Shown one piece after another: positions 1-7,810 of a stretch of 64,000 bases of DNA. Source of the stretch: Candidatus Schekmanbacteria bacterium. GTDB taxonomy: Bacteria > CSSED10-310 > JACPHN01. The notes under the pieces are model-generated. The model had not been told where the DNA came from and made no database searches. It was given only the letters and a program-made list of their open reading frames with translations. The stretch is taken from the NCBI GenBank assembly GCA_016188575.1, contig JACPHN010000124.1:1-64000 (forward strand), given 5' to 3'. The position numbers and the translations under genes were made by a program. The number at the start of each line of letters is the position of its first letter. Position 1 is the first letter of the stretch.

Positions 1-21
1 AGTCCTGAGTCCTGAGTCCTG
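1..21. repeat. AGTCCTG tandem heptamer, three copies at the window edge
   Basis: AGTCCTG is repeated three times head to tail at the very start of the window. It may continue outside, so its true length is unknown. No gene overlaps it. Confidence 0.7.
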
Positions 22-226
22 CGTGAAGATGAAGAAGGACGCGCGGTTCCCTCTTGCTCTTGGTCTTTCTCAGCACTCAGCACTTCTGTTTTGGGACACA
101 TTTGGGAAGAGTAAGACGCGTTGACCTGCTCTCGACGAGAACCTCTGTGAGCTTTCGGCACGGGTGCGCAAGGAGCAGCAGCGCGGTAGAGCAGAGCGAC
201 CAGGACGACACAAGACCGCTATTTTC

Positions 227-292
227 GGCGTCGGCCGAATGTGGTATACACCTGAGGCCGCCACGCAGGGGCGCGATTCATCGCGCCCGGTC
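227..292 (+). repeat. Dispersed repeat, copy 1 (GGCGTCGGCCGAATGTG end plus GC palindrome)
   Basis: The segment starts with GGCGTCGGCCGAATGTG and ends with a near-perfect palindrome at about 268-288 (GGGCGCGA/TCGCGCCC arms). The same arrangement recurs at 33874-33945, including the shared middle GAGGCCGCCACGCAGGGG. It abuts the broken 3' end of the TnsA-like gene, whose last nine codons read into it, so it probably marks the breakpoint. Confidence 0.7.
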
Positions 293-748
293 GTCGCGCC
301 CGGTAACCTGCGGCTTCCACTCTTCCCAGCCGGCCGTCTGGCCCCGGATCACGAAGAAGTCGGGCGTGTGGATGACGCCGATCTGCTTTCTCTTGTCGGT
401 CTCGTAGCGCAGTTTGATGGGCGGCGGCTGGTCGTAGTATTCGAGCACGTCCTCGTCGTATTCGTACTCGTAGATGCCGGCGAGCTCGGCCTTGTGACTC
501 TCGTCCTGGATGACGAAGCCCATCTTGCGGCTCGGGTAGCGAACGACGACATTGCCGGCACCGCCGCGGACTCGGCGAGATGGCGGGGAGGCTCGGATGG
601 CCGCGATGAGCTCGCGCGCCGCTTCGGAGAGCTTCAGCTCCGCACCGTGACTTGCGAATTCGTCCTCGGAGAACATTGCCAGGACCTCAGGGATTGCGTC
701 GCGGATTGAAGTCACGCCGCGTCCGCTTGCACGCGTTCTTTCTGCCAC
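278..748 (-). pseudogene. TnsA-like transposon endonuclease, 3'-truncated
   Basis: This 156-residue product looks like the N-terminal catalytic part of TnsA-type endonucleases, which cut the 5' ends of Tn7-like elements beside a TnsB transposase. The conserved core is visible near the C terminus: a TPDFFV strand with the metal-binding Asp, then GWEEWKP with the catalytic Lys. Full proteins continue well beyond this Lys, but here the reading frame enters repeat sequence and stops (tail VTGRDDRAR). No TnsB, TnsC or other transposase follows. The frame opens with GTG at 748 inside a GCCACTTTAT repeat; an ATG 25 codons later (MFSEDEF) is an alternative start. It is a relic of a mobile element, probably non-functional. 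The family call rests on motif appearance only. Confidence 0.6.
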
Positions 749-905
749 TTTATGGTTTACTCAGCGCGCTACGGAAGTCCATCCCGGCCCGTTCAAGATC
801 ACGTCCATCTGCTCATTGGCGCTGGAGCATAAGCTAACGCCATGACGGACCAGGGCCGGGTTAGCGCATGAAGTGGCAAAATGCGCCACTTTATGCTTTA
901 GGTGA
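744..905 (-). mobile_element. Candidate Tn7-like transposon end with repeated binding-site-like motifs
   Basis: GCCACTTTATGGTTTA (744-759) and GCCACTTTATGCTTTA (885-900) are direct repeats, and AAGTGGC (871-877) faces GCCACTT (885-891) as an inverted pair. Read on the minus strand, the outer edge begins TGTCACCTAAAGC (near 905) and the repeats lie between it and the TnsA-like gene. Tn7-like ends start with TGT and carry several TnsB sites next to tnsA, so the arrangement fits. No second end or target duplication was found. Confidence 0.4.
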
Positions 906-1513
906 CACGCTCACTGGCAAAGCGAACATGGCACGCACTGGGTCGCCGACGTCTTGCGGCAGGGCGCCTGAGGACCTCCCCTTCCCATAAGCGGTTGTCA
1001 TCAGCACCCTACATACATCCAGGAGCGATCTCGGAGCCGATCCCACACTTGGCGGAGAAGCCCCGAGGCGCCGGAGGATTGCTCGCTCGCTTCGAAGGCA
1101 GACTCGGGCCTTCACACTGACACCTGTCGTGACGACTTCCGGCGAGGTCTGTTTGGTAGGGCAGCCAGTTCGCCAAGACGAGTCGAGGCGCGTACATCTG
1201 TCTCGTCACGGCCCGCTCTGTCCCGCGTCGCCGGCCTGCGTCTGGTCGCGCTTCAGCCATGACCGTGCGGCGCTGGTGCCGACGGAACCGCAGATTACCG
1301 CTCAGCCATCGCATCGACGGCTTTTGGGCCGGTGGCTCCAGGTCAAACCTTGCAGTAAGAGCCATGATGGTAGTTATTACCACTAAATCGCGCCGTCCGT
1401 GACTCCGCCCCCGACCAAACCCGCCTCGCCTCCGCCTCGCCCCCTCCTCACGGCGCTGGCACGGCTTGTGCATCTTCCTCCCCAAAATCCTCTCTTCACC
1501 ACGGAGCCAAATC
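906..1513. other. Intergenic region without a convincing gene
   Basis: Open frames here are short and lack ribosome-binding sites or recognisable motifs. A small palindrome, TGGTA-GTTAT-TACCA, lies at 1368-1382 upstream of the secreted-protein gene and could be a regulatory site. Nothing else is supported. Confidence 0.4.
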
Positions 1514-3625
1514 ATGATCATGTCCTTCTCAAGAACCTCCGCCGCCAATCTGACCCGGCATCGGTTCGCTGTCGCTGCTGCGCTCACGGCCCTGCTCGTT
1601 GCGGCTGCCGTTCCCAGCTCACGCGCCGCCTATGCAACGGAGGACGGCGACTCCTCCGACTGGCAGCAGACCATCGACGAGCTTCAGGATTCGACCAGTG
1701 GCGCCACCTCGGGAACCAGCTCGGATGCCGACGCCGACACCGACGCGGACGGTGTCGCCGACAGCGCGGACTTCTGCGTCGGCGACAGCGAGGTCGACGC
1801 GCTGGGCACCCAGGGCGAAGCGTCGATCCTCCACTTCTACATGGGCGACGGCCCGGTCTTCACCATCGCCCAGGATCTCGGTACGAAGCTGGACAAGGCC
1901 ATGGAAGACTACGACTACACCATTCTCCTCAAGGAAGAAAACAACCTCGGTGCGATCGAGCTGAGTGCCAGTGCAGAGAACGGCGCCGACGAATTTCTGA
2001 GCCCCTCGGAAAGCAACTTCTTTGCCGCACTCCGCTCGGTCGTGCGCAAGGGATACCTGGTCGACATCTGGATCTGGGCGCACGGCAGCGACAGCGGCGG
2101 CGATGGTTCGTTCAAGGCGAAGGGCAGTTGGATCACCGGTACCGATCTCTGGACCAACCTCAAACCGTCGGCAATCGGGTGCAACGGGAAGCTCGCGCCC
2201 ATTCGCATGGTCCACTCCATCTCCTGCTACCACAGCTACATGGGCGATTACTGGACGAAGGTGGGTGCGCAGGTCGTCAGTGGCGCGCGCTACATCAACT
2301 TCCTGCCGAATCAGTTCGGGGGGTTCGCGAGCTCCTGGAACGACGGCAATACGATGAATCAGGCGCTGGACGACGCCAACACGTCGGCCTCGCGGACGCT
2401 CGTGCACGCCTACCTCGAAGCCGATGCCCAGCTCCGGACCGATGGCCGGCCGTGGTACTGCTACCCGGTTGCCAACGTGCTCGGGGAGAACAACTGCGCC
2501 GAATGGTACATCGGCGACTGGTGGGGGCTGGAGGACGAGCCGTACAGCAACTACGACACCAGCGAGAGCGGCCAGTGGAACGTCAACTACTCGTCGAGCA
2601 AGCTCGTTTACGGCGATGGTTCCATCAGCCGTAACGACACGTCCTTCGAGTGGCGGGCTCCTGTTGACCTGTCGATCTCCGACGTCGACGTTTCCACCGA
2701 CTGGGCACTCTACCGGTCCGACGGCCAGCTCAAGCGCAGAGCGACCTTCAAGGTGACGATAACCAACAATAGCGATACCTACGTCTCGCCGTCCGTGACC
2801 GTTCGCGGCCCCTCGACGACAAGCGTCACGTCGACCTCGGCAACTGTCGATCCGATCGATCCCGGCCATTCGGCCGACGCCTACATCCAGGTCGTTACCA
2901 ACTTTCTGCTCCCGTCGTCCCTTACCTTCACGCTCGACCCATCGTCCGAGGTCAACGACGACGATCGCTCGAACAACACCTTCGTCGCCGAGCTGAAGCC
3001 TGACTACGAAGCTGACATCTACGTATCCGCGCTCGACCGGACCTTGGGGACCGCCACCGTGTCCTGCCAGGCCCATAACTACGGCTACGTCAGCGCCACC
3101 GCGAGCTCCGTCGTTGCGGTCTACGCGAACGGCACCAAGAAGAGCGAGGCGACAATGTCCGCGTTGTCAGTCAACGGCTACTCCTCGATGGGCTTCTCTC
3201 TGAGCGGTCTGACCTGGCACACGATTATGGGTCTGACGCTCACGTGTGAGCTCGACGATACCGATGTCATCGCGGAAATCAGCGAGACGAACAATTCGGC
3301 CTCGGAAAACGACGGCGCCGTGGATCTCGACCAATTGACCTCGAACTGGGTCGCAGAGGCGATCGCGGCATACGGCGAGCGCCTGCGCGAAGCGGCCGAG
3401 ATTGCCGCGCTCGTGGAAAAGACGATGACCGAGATGTGCGACGACATCCTGATTCTGCGCGATACCACGACCGGCCCGGTGCTCGCCAATTACTTCCTCG
3501 CCGACTACCTTGGCGGCACCAGTTTCGCGTCCCTGGTCGATAGCTATAGCCGGGGCACGATCACCGAGGCCACCTTTGTATTGACGCTGCAATCCAGACT
3601 GACGTATTACGCGGCCCTGAAATAG
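1514..3625 (+). CDS. Secreted caspase-fold-like (clan CD-like) protein with CARDB-type domains
   Basis: The 703-residue product has a long N-terminal signal sequence (hydrophobic stretch about residues 18-38, ending SSRAAYA), then an acidic Asp-rich segment (about 71-85) like thrombospondin-type calcium-binding repeats. The next domain ends one predicted strand with WIWAHGS (His190) and a later one with HSISCYHS (Cys238). This His-Gly/Cys layout resembles caspase, gingipain and legumain-type peptidases, but activity is inference. The C-terminal half contains beta-sandwich segments such as VDLSISDVDVS and VSPSVTVRGP, typical of CARDB adhesion-like modules. ATG 1514 is chosen over 1466 because it directly precedes the signal sequence. 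The gene stands alone. Two other genes here (9106, 34155) encode unrelated-length proteins with the same His/Cys layout. Confidence 0.65.
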   Translation: MIMSFSRTSAANLTRHRFAVAAALTALLVAAAVPSSRAAYATEDGDSSDWQQTIDELQDSTSGATSGTSSDADADTDADGVADSADFCVGDSEVDALGTQGEASILHFYMGDGPVFTIAQDLGTKLDKAMEDYDYTILLKEENNLGAIELSASAENGADEFLSPSESNFFAALRSVVRKGYLVDIWIWAHGSDSGGDGSFKAKGSWITGTDLWTNLKPSAIGCNGKLAPIRMVHSISCYHSYMGDYWTKVGAQVVSGARYINFLPNQFGGFASSWNDGNTMNQALDDANTSASRTLVHAYLEADAQLRTDGRPWYCYPVANVLGENNCAEWYIGDWWGLEDEPYSNYDTSESGQWNVNYSSSKLVYGDGSISRNDTSFEWRAPVDLSISDVDVSTDWALYRSDGQLKRRATFKVTITNNSDTYVSPSVTVRGPSTTSVTSTSATVDPIDPGHSADAYIQVVTNFLLPSSLTFTLDPSSEVNDDDRSNNTFVAELKPDYEADIYVSALDRTLGTATVSCQAHNYGYVSATASSVVAVYANGTKKSEATMSALSVNGYSSMGFSLSGLTWHTIMGLTLTCELDDTDVIAEISETNNSASENDGAVDLDQLTSNWVAEAIAAYGERLREAAEIAALVEKTMTEMCDDILILRDTTTGPVLANYFLADYLGGTSFASLVDSYSRGTITEATFVLTLQSRLTYYAALK

Positions 3626-3690
3626 CAGGAGCGTACCTGTTGACCCCCTCCCCCCCGCTTGCGGGGGGGACACTGGGGGGGAGATCAGGA
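3626..3690. repeat. GC-rich inverted repeat after the secreted-protein gene
   Basis: The segment CCCCCCGCTTGCGGGGGG forms a strong hairpin in the 3' flank of the upstream gene. GC hairpins of this kind often precede DUF559-type ORFs, and a DUF559 stub follows. It could also help end transcription, although no T-tract is visible. Confidence 0.5.
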
Positions 3691-3813
3691 ATGGCGCTAC
3701 AACGCGCTCGCACTCGTTCTCGCCCGCTGAGAGCCGAGATGACCGACGCTGAACGACTTCTCTGGGCGATCGGGGTAGCGGTGCCACACGGTACCCCTGC
3801 CCCGCCGGGTTGA
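3691..3813 (+). pseudogene. DUF559-family (Vsr-like endonuclease fold) N-terminal relic
   Basis: The 40-codon frame contains RARTRSRPLRAEMTDAERLLW, the hallmark start of DUF559 proteins (an Arg/Leu-rich stretch, then MTDAERLLW). Full members run to roughly 120 residues and carry the endonuclease-like core later. Here the frame departs into unrelated residues after LLWAI and stops. It lies directly behind a GC-rich inverted repeat, the usual setting of this family. It is a non-functional fragment. Confidence 0.65.
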
Positions 3814-3875
3814 CGCACGCTGGCCGCCTACGGTAGAGTTGCTGCAGGAAACCGAGAACACGGGAGGCGCGGCGG

Positions 3876-5819
3876 ATGGGTAACGGCGAAAGCAAGTGGT
3901 TGATTGCAATCGTCTGCGTGCTCTGCGTGCTGTCGCTGTCTCAGCTCATGAACACCTGCGCGATCGATCGCCTCGAGCGTCAGGTCATCCGCGTCGCCCG
4001 CGCCCTCGAAGCGCAGTCGGGCGGCGGTGGCAGGATGCGCTCACCGGTAGCGACGGGCGCCGCCGGGGCTGCTGCCGCCAATCAGCCGGGAGCCTCCACC
4101 GGCATCGAAGTCACCGGCTGGGGCGGGCGCAAGGCCGAGATCCTCCACGTCGAAGGCGCGGTCCCCAATCCACCGTTCCTCTTGGCCGACAAGCCCAAGC
4201 CCCAAAACGACACCTACGTCAACCGTCGCATCAGCCCCCCCGGTTCGCTCAACACCTACGCCACAAACGAGAGCGATACCGACCAGATCGCAAAAAATGT
4301 GCTTGGAGGTCTGGTGATGAGCGACCCGGACCGCCCCTCCGAGGTTCAACCGGCGCTGGCAACCCGTTGGGAAGTCTCCGAGGACAAGCTCAAATACACG
4401 TATCACCTGCGCAAGGGCGCCCAATTCGCGGACGGACGGCCGTTCACCGCCGCCGACGTGCTCTTCTCGTTTGCCGTGGTGCGCGACCCCGAGGTCAACG
4501 CCGAGCACCTGCGCAGCAAGTTTGACGACGTCGAGGAGATGCTCGCTCCTGACCCCCAAACCGTGGTCGTCAAATACCGCCGGCGCTACTGGAAAGGGCT
4601 CTATTCAGTTGGCTATAACCTGCGAATCCTGAACAAGGGCTGGTACGAAGAGCAGCTCCCGAAGTGGGCGGAACGCCTCGGGATCACCGAGCACGCCATT
4701 GAGCCCGGAAAGCCTGGTTTCGGGAAAGTCTTCAACAAGATCTCCGTCCCCTGCCCCGGGACGGGGCCCTACTACTTTGCGGCCGATCGCTACCTGCCGG
4801 AAACGTTCGTGGAGCTCGTGCAAAACCCATTTTACTACGGGATTCAGGTGAAGCCGGACTGGTACAACTTCTCCAGGCTTCGCTGGGTGTTCATCGCCGA
4901 CGCCGTGGCCGCGTTCGAAGAGTTCCGCAAGCAGCGATTCGATATCACCGTCGTCGACAAGAATTCGTGGGATGACGAGTACAGCAAGGACCCGACGATC
5001 ACCTCGATCGCCAATTACTACCAGTACGACCACACCGGTCTCGGCTACTCGTACATCCAGTGGAACTGCCGTCACGCGCCCTTCGACGACGCTCGGGTGC
5101 GGCGTGCGATGACGCACCTCACCAATCGGCAGTGGATTCTGGATGAGGTTGAGCGCGGTGGAGGCACGGTTGCGGCGTTTCCGTGGAAGCGCATTTATGC
5201 GACGTACTCGAACGATATTGCGCCGCTCGCCTTCGACATCGAGGCGGCGCGGGCGTTGCTGGCCGAGGCGGGTTGGAAGGACTCCGACGGTGACGGCGTG
5301 CTCGACCGCGACGGCAAGCGGTTCGAGCTCGAGCTCAAGGTGGGCTCGACGCGCCGCTTCTTCCAGCAGGTGGGGGCGGTCCTCAAGGACGCCTGCGACA
5401 AGGTGGGAATTCGCATGACGCTGCGCACTCTCGAGTGGTCGACCTTCATCCAGGACTTTTACGAACGGCGCTTCGACGCCGCCTGCCTGTACGCTTCCCC
5501 CGAGGACCCGTGGATGGACAACTACGACGAATACCACAGCTCCCAGGACGTCCCCCGGGGCGGGAACTCCGGCGGTTGGCACCACGGCCGGGCGGATGAG
5601 CTACTCGAAGCCATGCGCGTGGAGTTCGATGCGGACAAGCGTGCCGAAATGGCCCACGACTTCAACCGGATCTTCGCCGCCGAGCAGCCGCAGACGCTGC
5701 TTTTGCATACGCTCGTGAGCGTGCTCCAGCACAAGCGGATACGCGATGGCAAGGTGCGCCCGAGCGGCTTGCAGTTTTTCGACGTCTGGGTCGACCCGCA
5801 AGACGTTCTGTATAAGTAA
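3876..5819 (+). CDS. Peptide ABC transporter substrate-binding protein (family 5, YejA-like)
   Basis: A 647-residue extracytoplasmic solute-binding protein of the oligopeptide family. An N-terminal hydrophobic segment (about residues 8-26) is followed by a short predicted coiled coil (DRLERQVIRVARALEAQ), so the protein may be membrane-anchored rather than released. Family 5 features follow: EVQPALATRWEVSED, then LRKGAQFADGRPFTAADVLFS, and later FDDARVRRAMTHL. A GGGAGG box precedes ATG 3876. Two permease genes follow with a 2-bp gap and a GTGA overlap, so it delivers peptides or peptide-like compounds to them. The permeases resemble YejB and YejE, hence the YejA-like label, but the substrate cannot be read from sequence. 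Confidence 0.85.
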   Translation: MGNGESKWLIAIVCVLCVLSLSQLMNTCAIDRLERQVIRVARALEAQSGGGGRMRSPVATGAAGAAAANQPGASTGIEVTGWGGRKAEILHVEGAVPNPPFLLADKPKPQNDTYVNRRISPPGSLNTYATNESDTDQIAKNVLGGLVMSDPDRPSEVQPALATRWEVSEDKLKYTYHLRKGAQFADGRPFTAADVLFSFAVVRDPEVNAEHLRSKFDDVEEMLAPDPQTVVVKYRRRYWKGLYSVGYNLRILNKGWYEEQLPKWAERLGITEHAIEPGKPGFGKVFNKISVPCPGTGPYYFAADRYLPETFVELVQNPFYYGIQVKPDWYNFSRLRWVFIADAVAAFEEFRKQRFDITVVDKNSWDDEYSKDPTITSIANYYQYDHTGLGYSYIQWNCRHAPFDDARVRRAMTHLTNRQWILDEVERGGGTVAAFPWKRIYATYSNDIAPLAFDIEAARALLAEAGWKDSDGDGVLDRDGKRFELELKVGSTRRFFQQVGAVLKDACDKVGIRMTLRTLEWSTFIQDFYERRFDAACLYASPEDPWMDNYDEYHSSQDVPRGGNSGGWHHGRADELLEAMRVEFDADKRAEMAHDFNRIFAAEQPQTLLLHTLVSVLQHKRIRDGKVRPSGLQFFDVWVDPQDVLYK

Positions 5820-5821
5820 CC

Positions 5822-7810
5822 ATGCTTTCCCACGCCATCCGCAGCATCCTGTCGATGATTCCCACACTGCTTGGAATTACCTTGGTGACTTTCCTGATTA
5901 TCAGCTTGGCACCGGGGGATCCCGTGGCAACGAGTTTTGGCGCGGGCGCGGGAGAACCGGGTGCCGAGGCCGGGGCGGGGCAGAGCCGTGAGCGCCTGGC
6001 GGATGCCATCAAGGCAAAAAAGAAGCTGCTCGGAATGGTGCGAGAGGACCACGCCGTGCGGGTGTGGTCAGGCCCCGATGCGCCCGTCGCCGCGGTGGAC
6101 GACCGCACCGGCGCCGCGGCGATGAGTGCGCTAGGCGCGTTCAGGGAGCTCCCCGGCTGGGCTTATGCGCTCGCGCCGCGGGCGAACGACCAGCTCGTCG
6201 TTGGGGGCGAGGCGGGCTATGTCCTGATCGCTGACCTCGTCACTGGCGCGGTGCAGCGGGAGCTCGCGGGCGGGCTGCAGCGGATCGCGAGCGTGGCGAC
6301 CGCGTCCACCGGCGACCTCATCGCGGCCGCGGACATTGACGGTCGCATCGCCCTGTGGCGCGGCGAGGCCGTCAAGCCCGCGGCGGTGCTGGAACCCCTC
6401 GGCAAGCCGGTGCGGAGCCTCGCCTTCCTGCCGGACGGCAGCCGCTTGCTCAGCGCCTGTGACGATGGGCTTATCCGCCTGCATCAGGCGGACACCGGAG
6501 CCGTAATGAAGACGTATTCCGGGCACATCGCCGGCGTCTACTCCCTCGCGGTGAGCGCCGACGGGACGGGTTTCTACTCCGCGGGGTACGATCGCGTTCT
6601 CCGGCACTGGCGCTGGGTAGGCGTCGGCGGGGAAGCCGCGCCGCGGCCGCGATTCGTTCATGGGCAAGCGGTCAACGCCCTGGCGCTTTCCCCGGATGGC
6701 TCCCTGCTGGCCACGGGTAGCGACGACCGCGTGCTACGCGTCTTTGCCGTGCCGGACCTGGCCGGCGACGCCGCCGAGGTCGCGCCGGCGGCGGAGCTTG
6801 CCGGCCACTACCGCGAGATTACCGCCGTGGCTTTCGGCGCCGAGTCGCGGACGCTGTTCAGCGGCAGCCGCGACGAGACAGTCCGCTCCTGGGACCTCCG
6901 AGCGCGGCGGCAAGTCGGCCAGACCACCGTGGCCACCGGTGTCGTCCATGCGCTCATCGGCGACCCCGCCGACCCCGCAGCGGTCCGTTCCGCCGCCAGT
7001 GGATGGGTCAGCGTGCCCATCATCAGCCGCTATCTGAAATGGCTGAGGCGCGTCGTTACCTTCGACTTCGACCGCTCGTTCGTCGACGACCGCAAGGTCA
7101 TGGAGAAGATCGGCGCGGCGCTCCCGGTGACCCTGGGCCTGAACGCGATCGCCCTGGTGCTCATCTATGCGGTGTCGATCCCGCTTGGCATCACCGCTGC
7201 GGTGCGCCGAGGCACGGCGTACGACCACGTTTCTTCGGTCGTGCTCTTTGTGCTCTATTCAATTCCGAACTTCTGGCTCGCCACGCTGCTGATCATGGGG
7301 TTATCGTCCAAGCAGACCCTGGACATCCTCCCGTCTGTTGGCCTGCACGATATCGGCGAGCAGGACTTGTCGTTCTTGCCGTGGCTGGCTGACTTCGGCT
7401 TGCACCTGGTGTTGCCGATCGCCTGCATGGTTTACGCCGGGTTTGCGAGCCTGTCCCGCTACGCCCGCACGACGATGCTCGAAACGATCGGGCAGGACTA
7501 CATTCGCACGGCGCGGGCAAAGGGGCTGCCGGAAAGCCTGGTCCTTTACAAGCACGCCCTGCGCAACTCGCTCATCACGATCGTCACGTTGGCCGCCAAT
7601 CTCCTGCCGGCGATGATCGGCGGGTCGGTGATCGTCGAGTACATTTTCAGTATCAACGGCATGGGCAAGCTCGGCTTCGACGCGATCCTGGCGCGCGATT
7701 ACCCCGTCATCATGGCGATCACCACGTTCAGCGCGTTTCTCACGCTGCTCGGCATCCTGCTGTCGGACTTCCTGTACACCGTGGTCGATCCGAGGATCAC
7801 GCACAAGTGA
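5822..7810 (+). CDS. YejB/DppB-like ABC permease with a WD40 beta-propeller inserted in periplasmic loop 1
   Basis: Residues 1-30 form the first transmembrane helix and end with the family motif LAPGDP. From about residue 434 the standard inner-membrane permease continues: the coupling-helix region DYIRTARAKGLPE, then IEYIFSINGMG-type and VVDPRI C-terminal motifs. Between them sits about 320 extra residues (75-395) made of WD40-like repeats: repeated S/G-DD-RVLRVF or D-ETVRSWDL ends, each after a hydrophobic A-F-PDG-L strand (for example at 200-222, 241-263, 285-308, 333-357). The first piece, DHAVRVWSG (76-84), can close the ring with 372-393, giving about seven blades. Family members are normally 310-370 residues long. 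The gene begins 2 bp after the binding-protein stop. Topology would put the propeller in the periplasm, where it might bind the solute-binding protein or substrate. Confidence 0.9.
   Translation: MLSHAIRSILSMIPTLLGITLVTFLIISLAPGDPVATSFGAGAGEPGAEAGAGQSRERLADAIKAKKKLLGMVREDHAVRVWSGPDAPVAAVDDRTGAAAMSALGAFRELPGWAYALAPRANDQLVVGGEAGYVLIADLVTGAVQRELAGGLQRIASVATASTGDLIAAADIDGRIALWRGEAVKPAAVLEPLGKPVRSLAFLPDGSRLLSACDDGLIRLHQADTGAVMKTYSGHIAGVYSLAVSADGTGFYSAGYDRVLRHWRWVGVGGEAAPRPRFVHGQAVNALALSPDGSLLATGSDDRVLRVFAVPDLAGDAAEVAPAAELAGHYREITAVAFGAESRTLFSGSRDETVRSWDLRARRQVGQTTVATGVVHALIGDPADPAAVRSAASGWVSVPIISRYLKWLRRVVTFDFDRSFVDDRKVMEKIGAALPVTLGLNAIALVLIYAVSIPLGITAAVRRGTAYDHVSSVVLFVLYSIPNFWLATLLIMGLSSKQTLDILPSVGLHDIGEQDLSFLPWLADFGLHLVLPIACMVYAGFASLSRYARTTMLETIGQDYIRTARAKGLPESLVLYKHALRNSLITIVTLAANLLPAMIGGSVIVEYIFSINGMGKLGFDAILARDYPVIMAITTFSAFLTLLGILLSDFLYTVVDPRITHK

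Noticed and set aside
1009-1587. Minus-strand open frame of 192 codons
   Set aside because: It overlaps the signal-peptide end of the secreted gene and has no motif or start signal; composition is Arg-rich shadow type.
1619-3076. 485-codon open frame on the minus strand
   Set aside because: Antisense to the secreted caspase-fold-like gene and lacking recognisable protein features.
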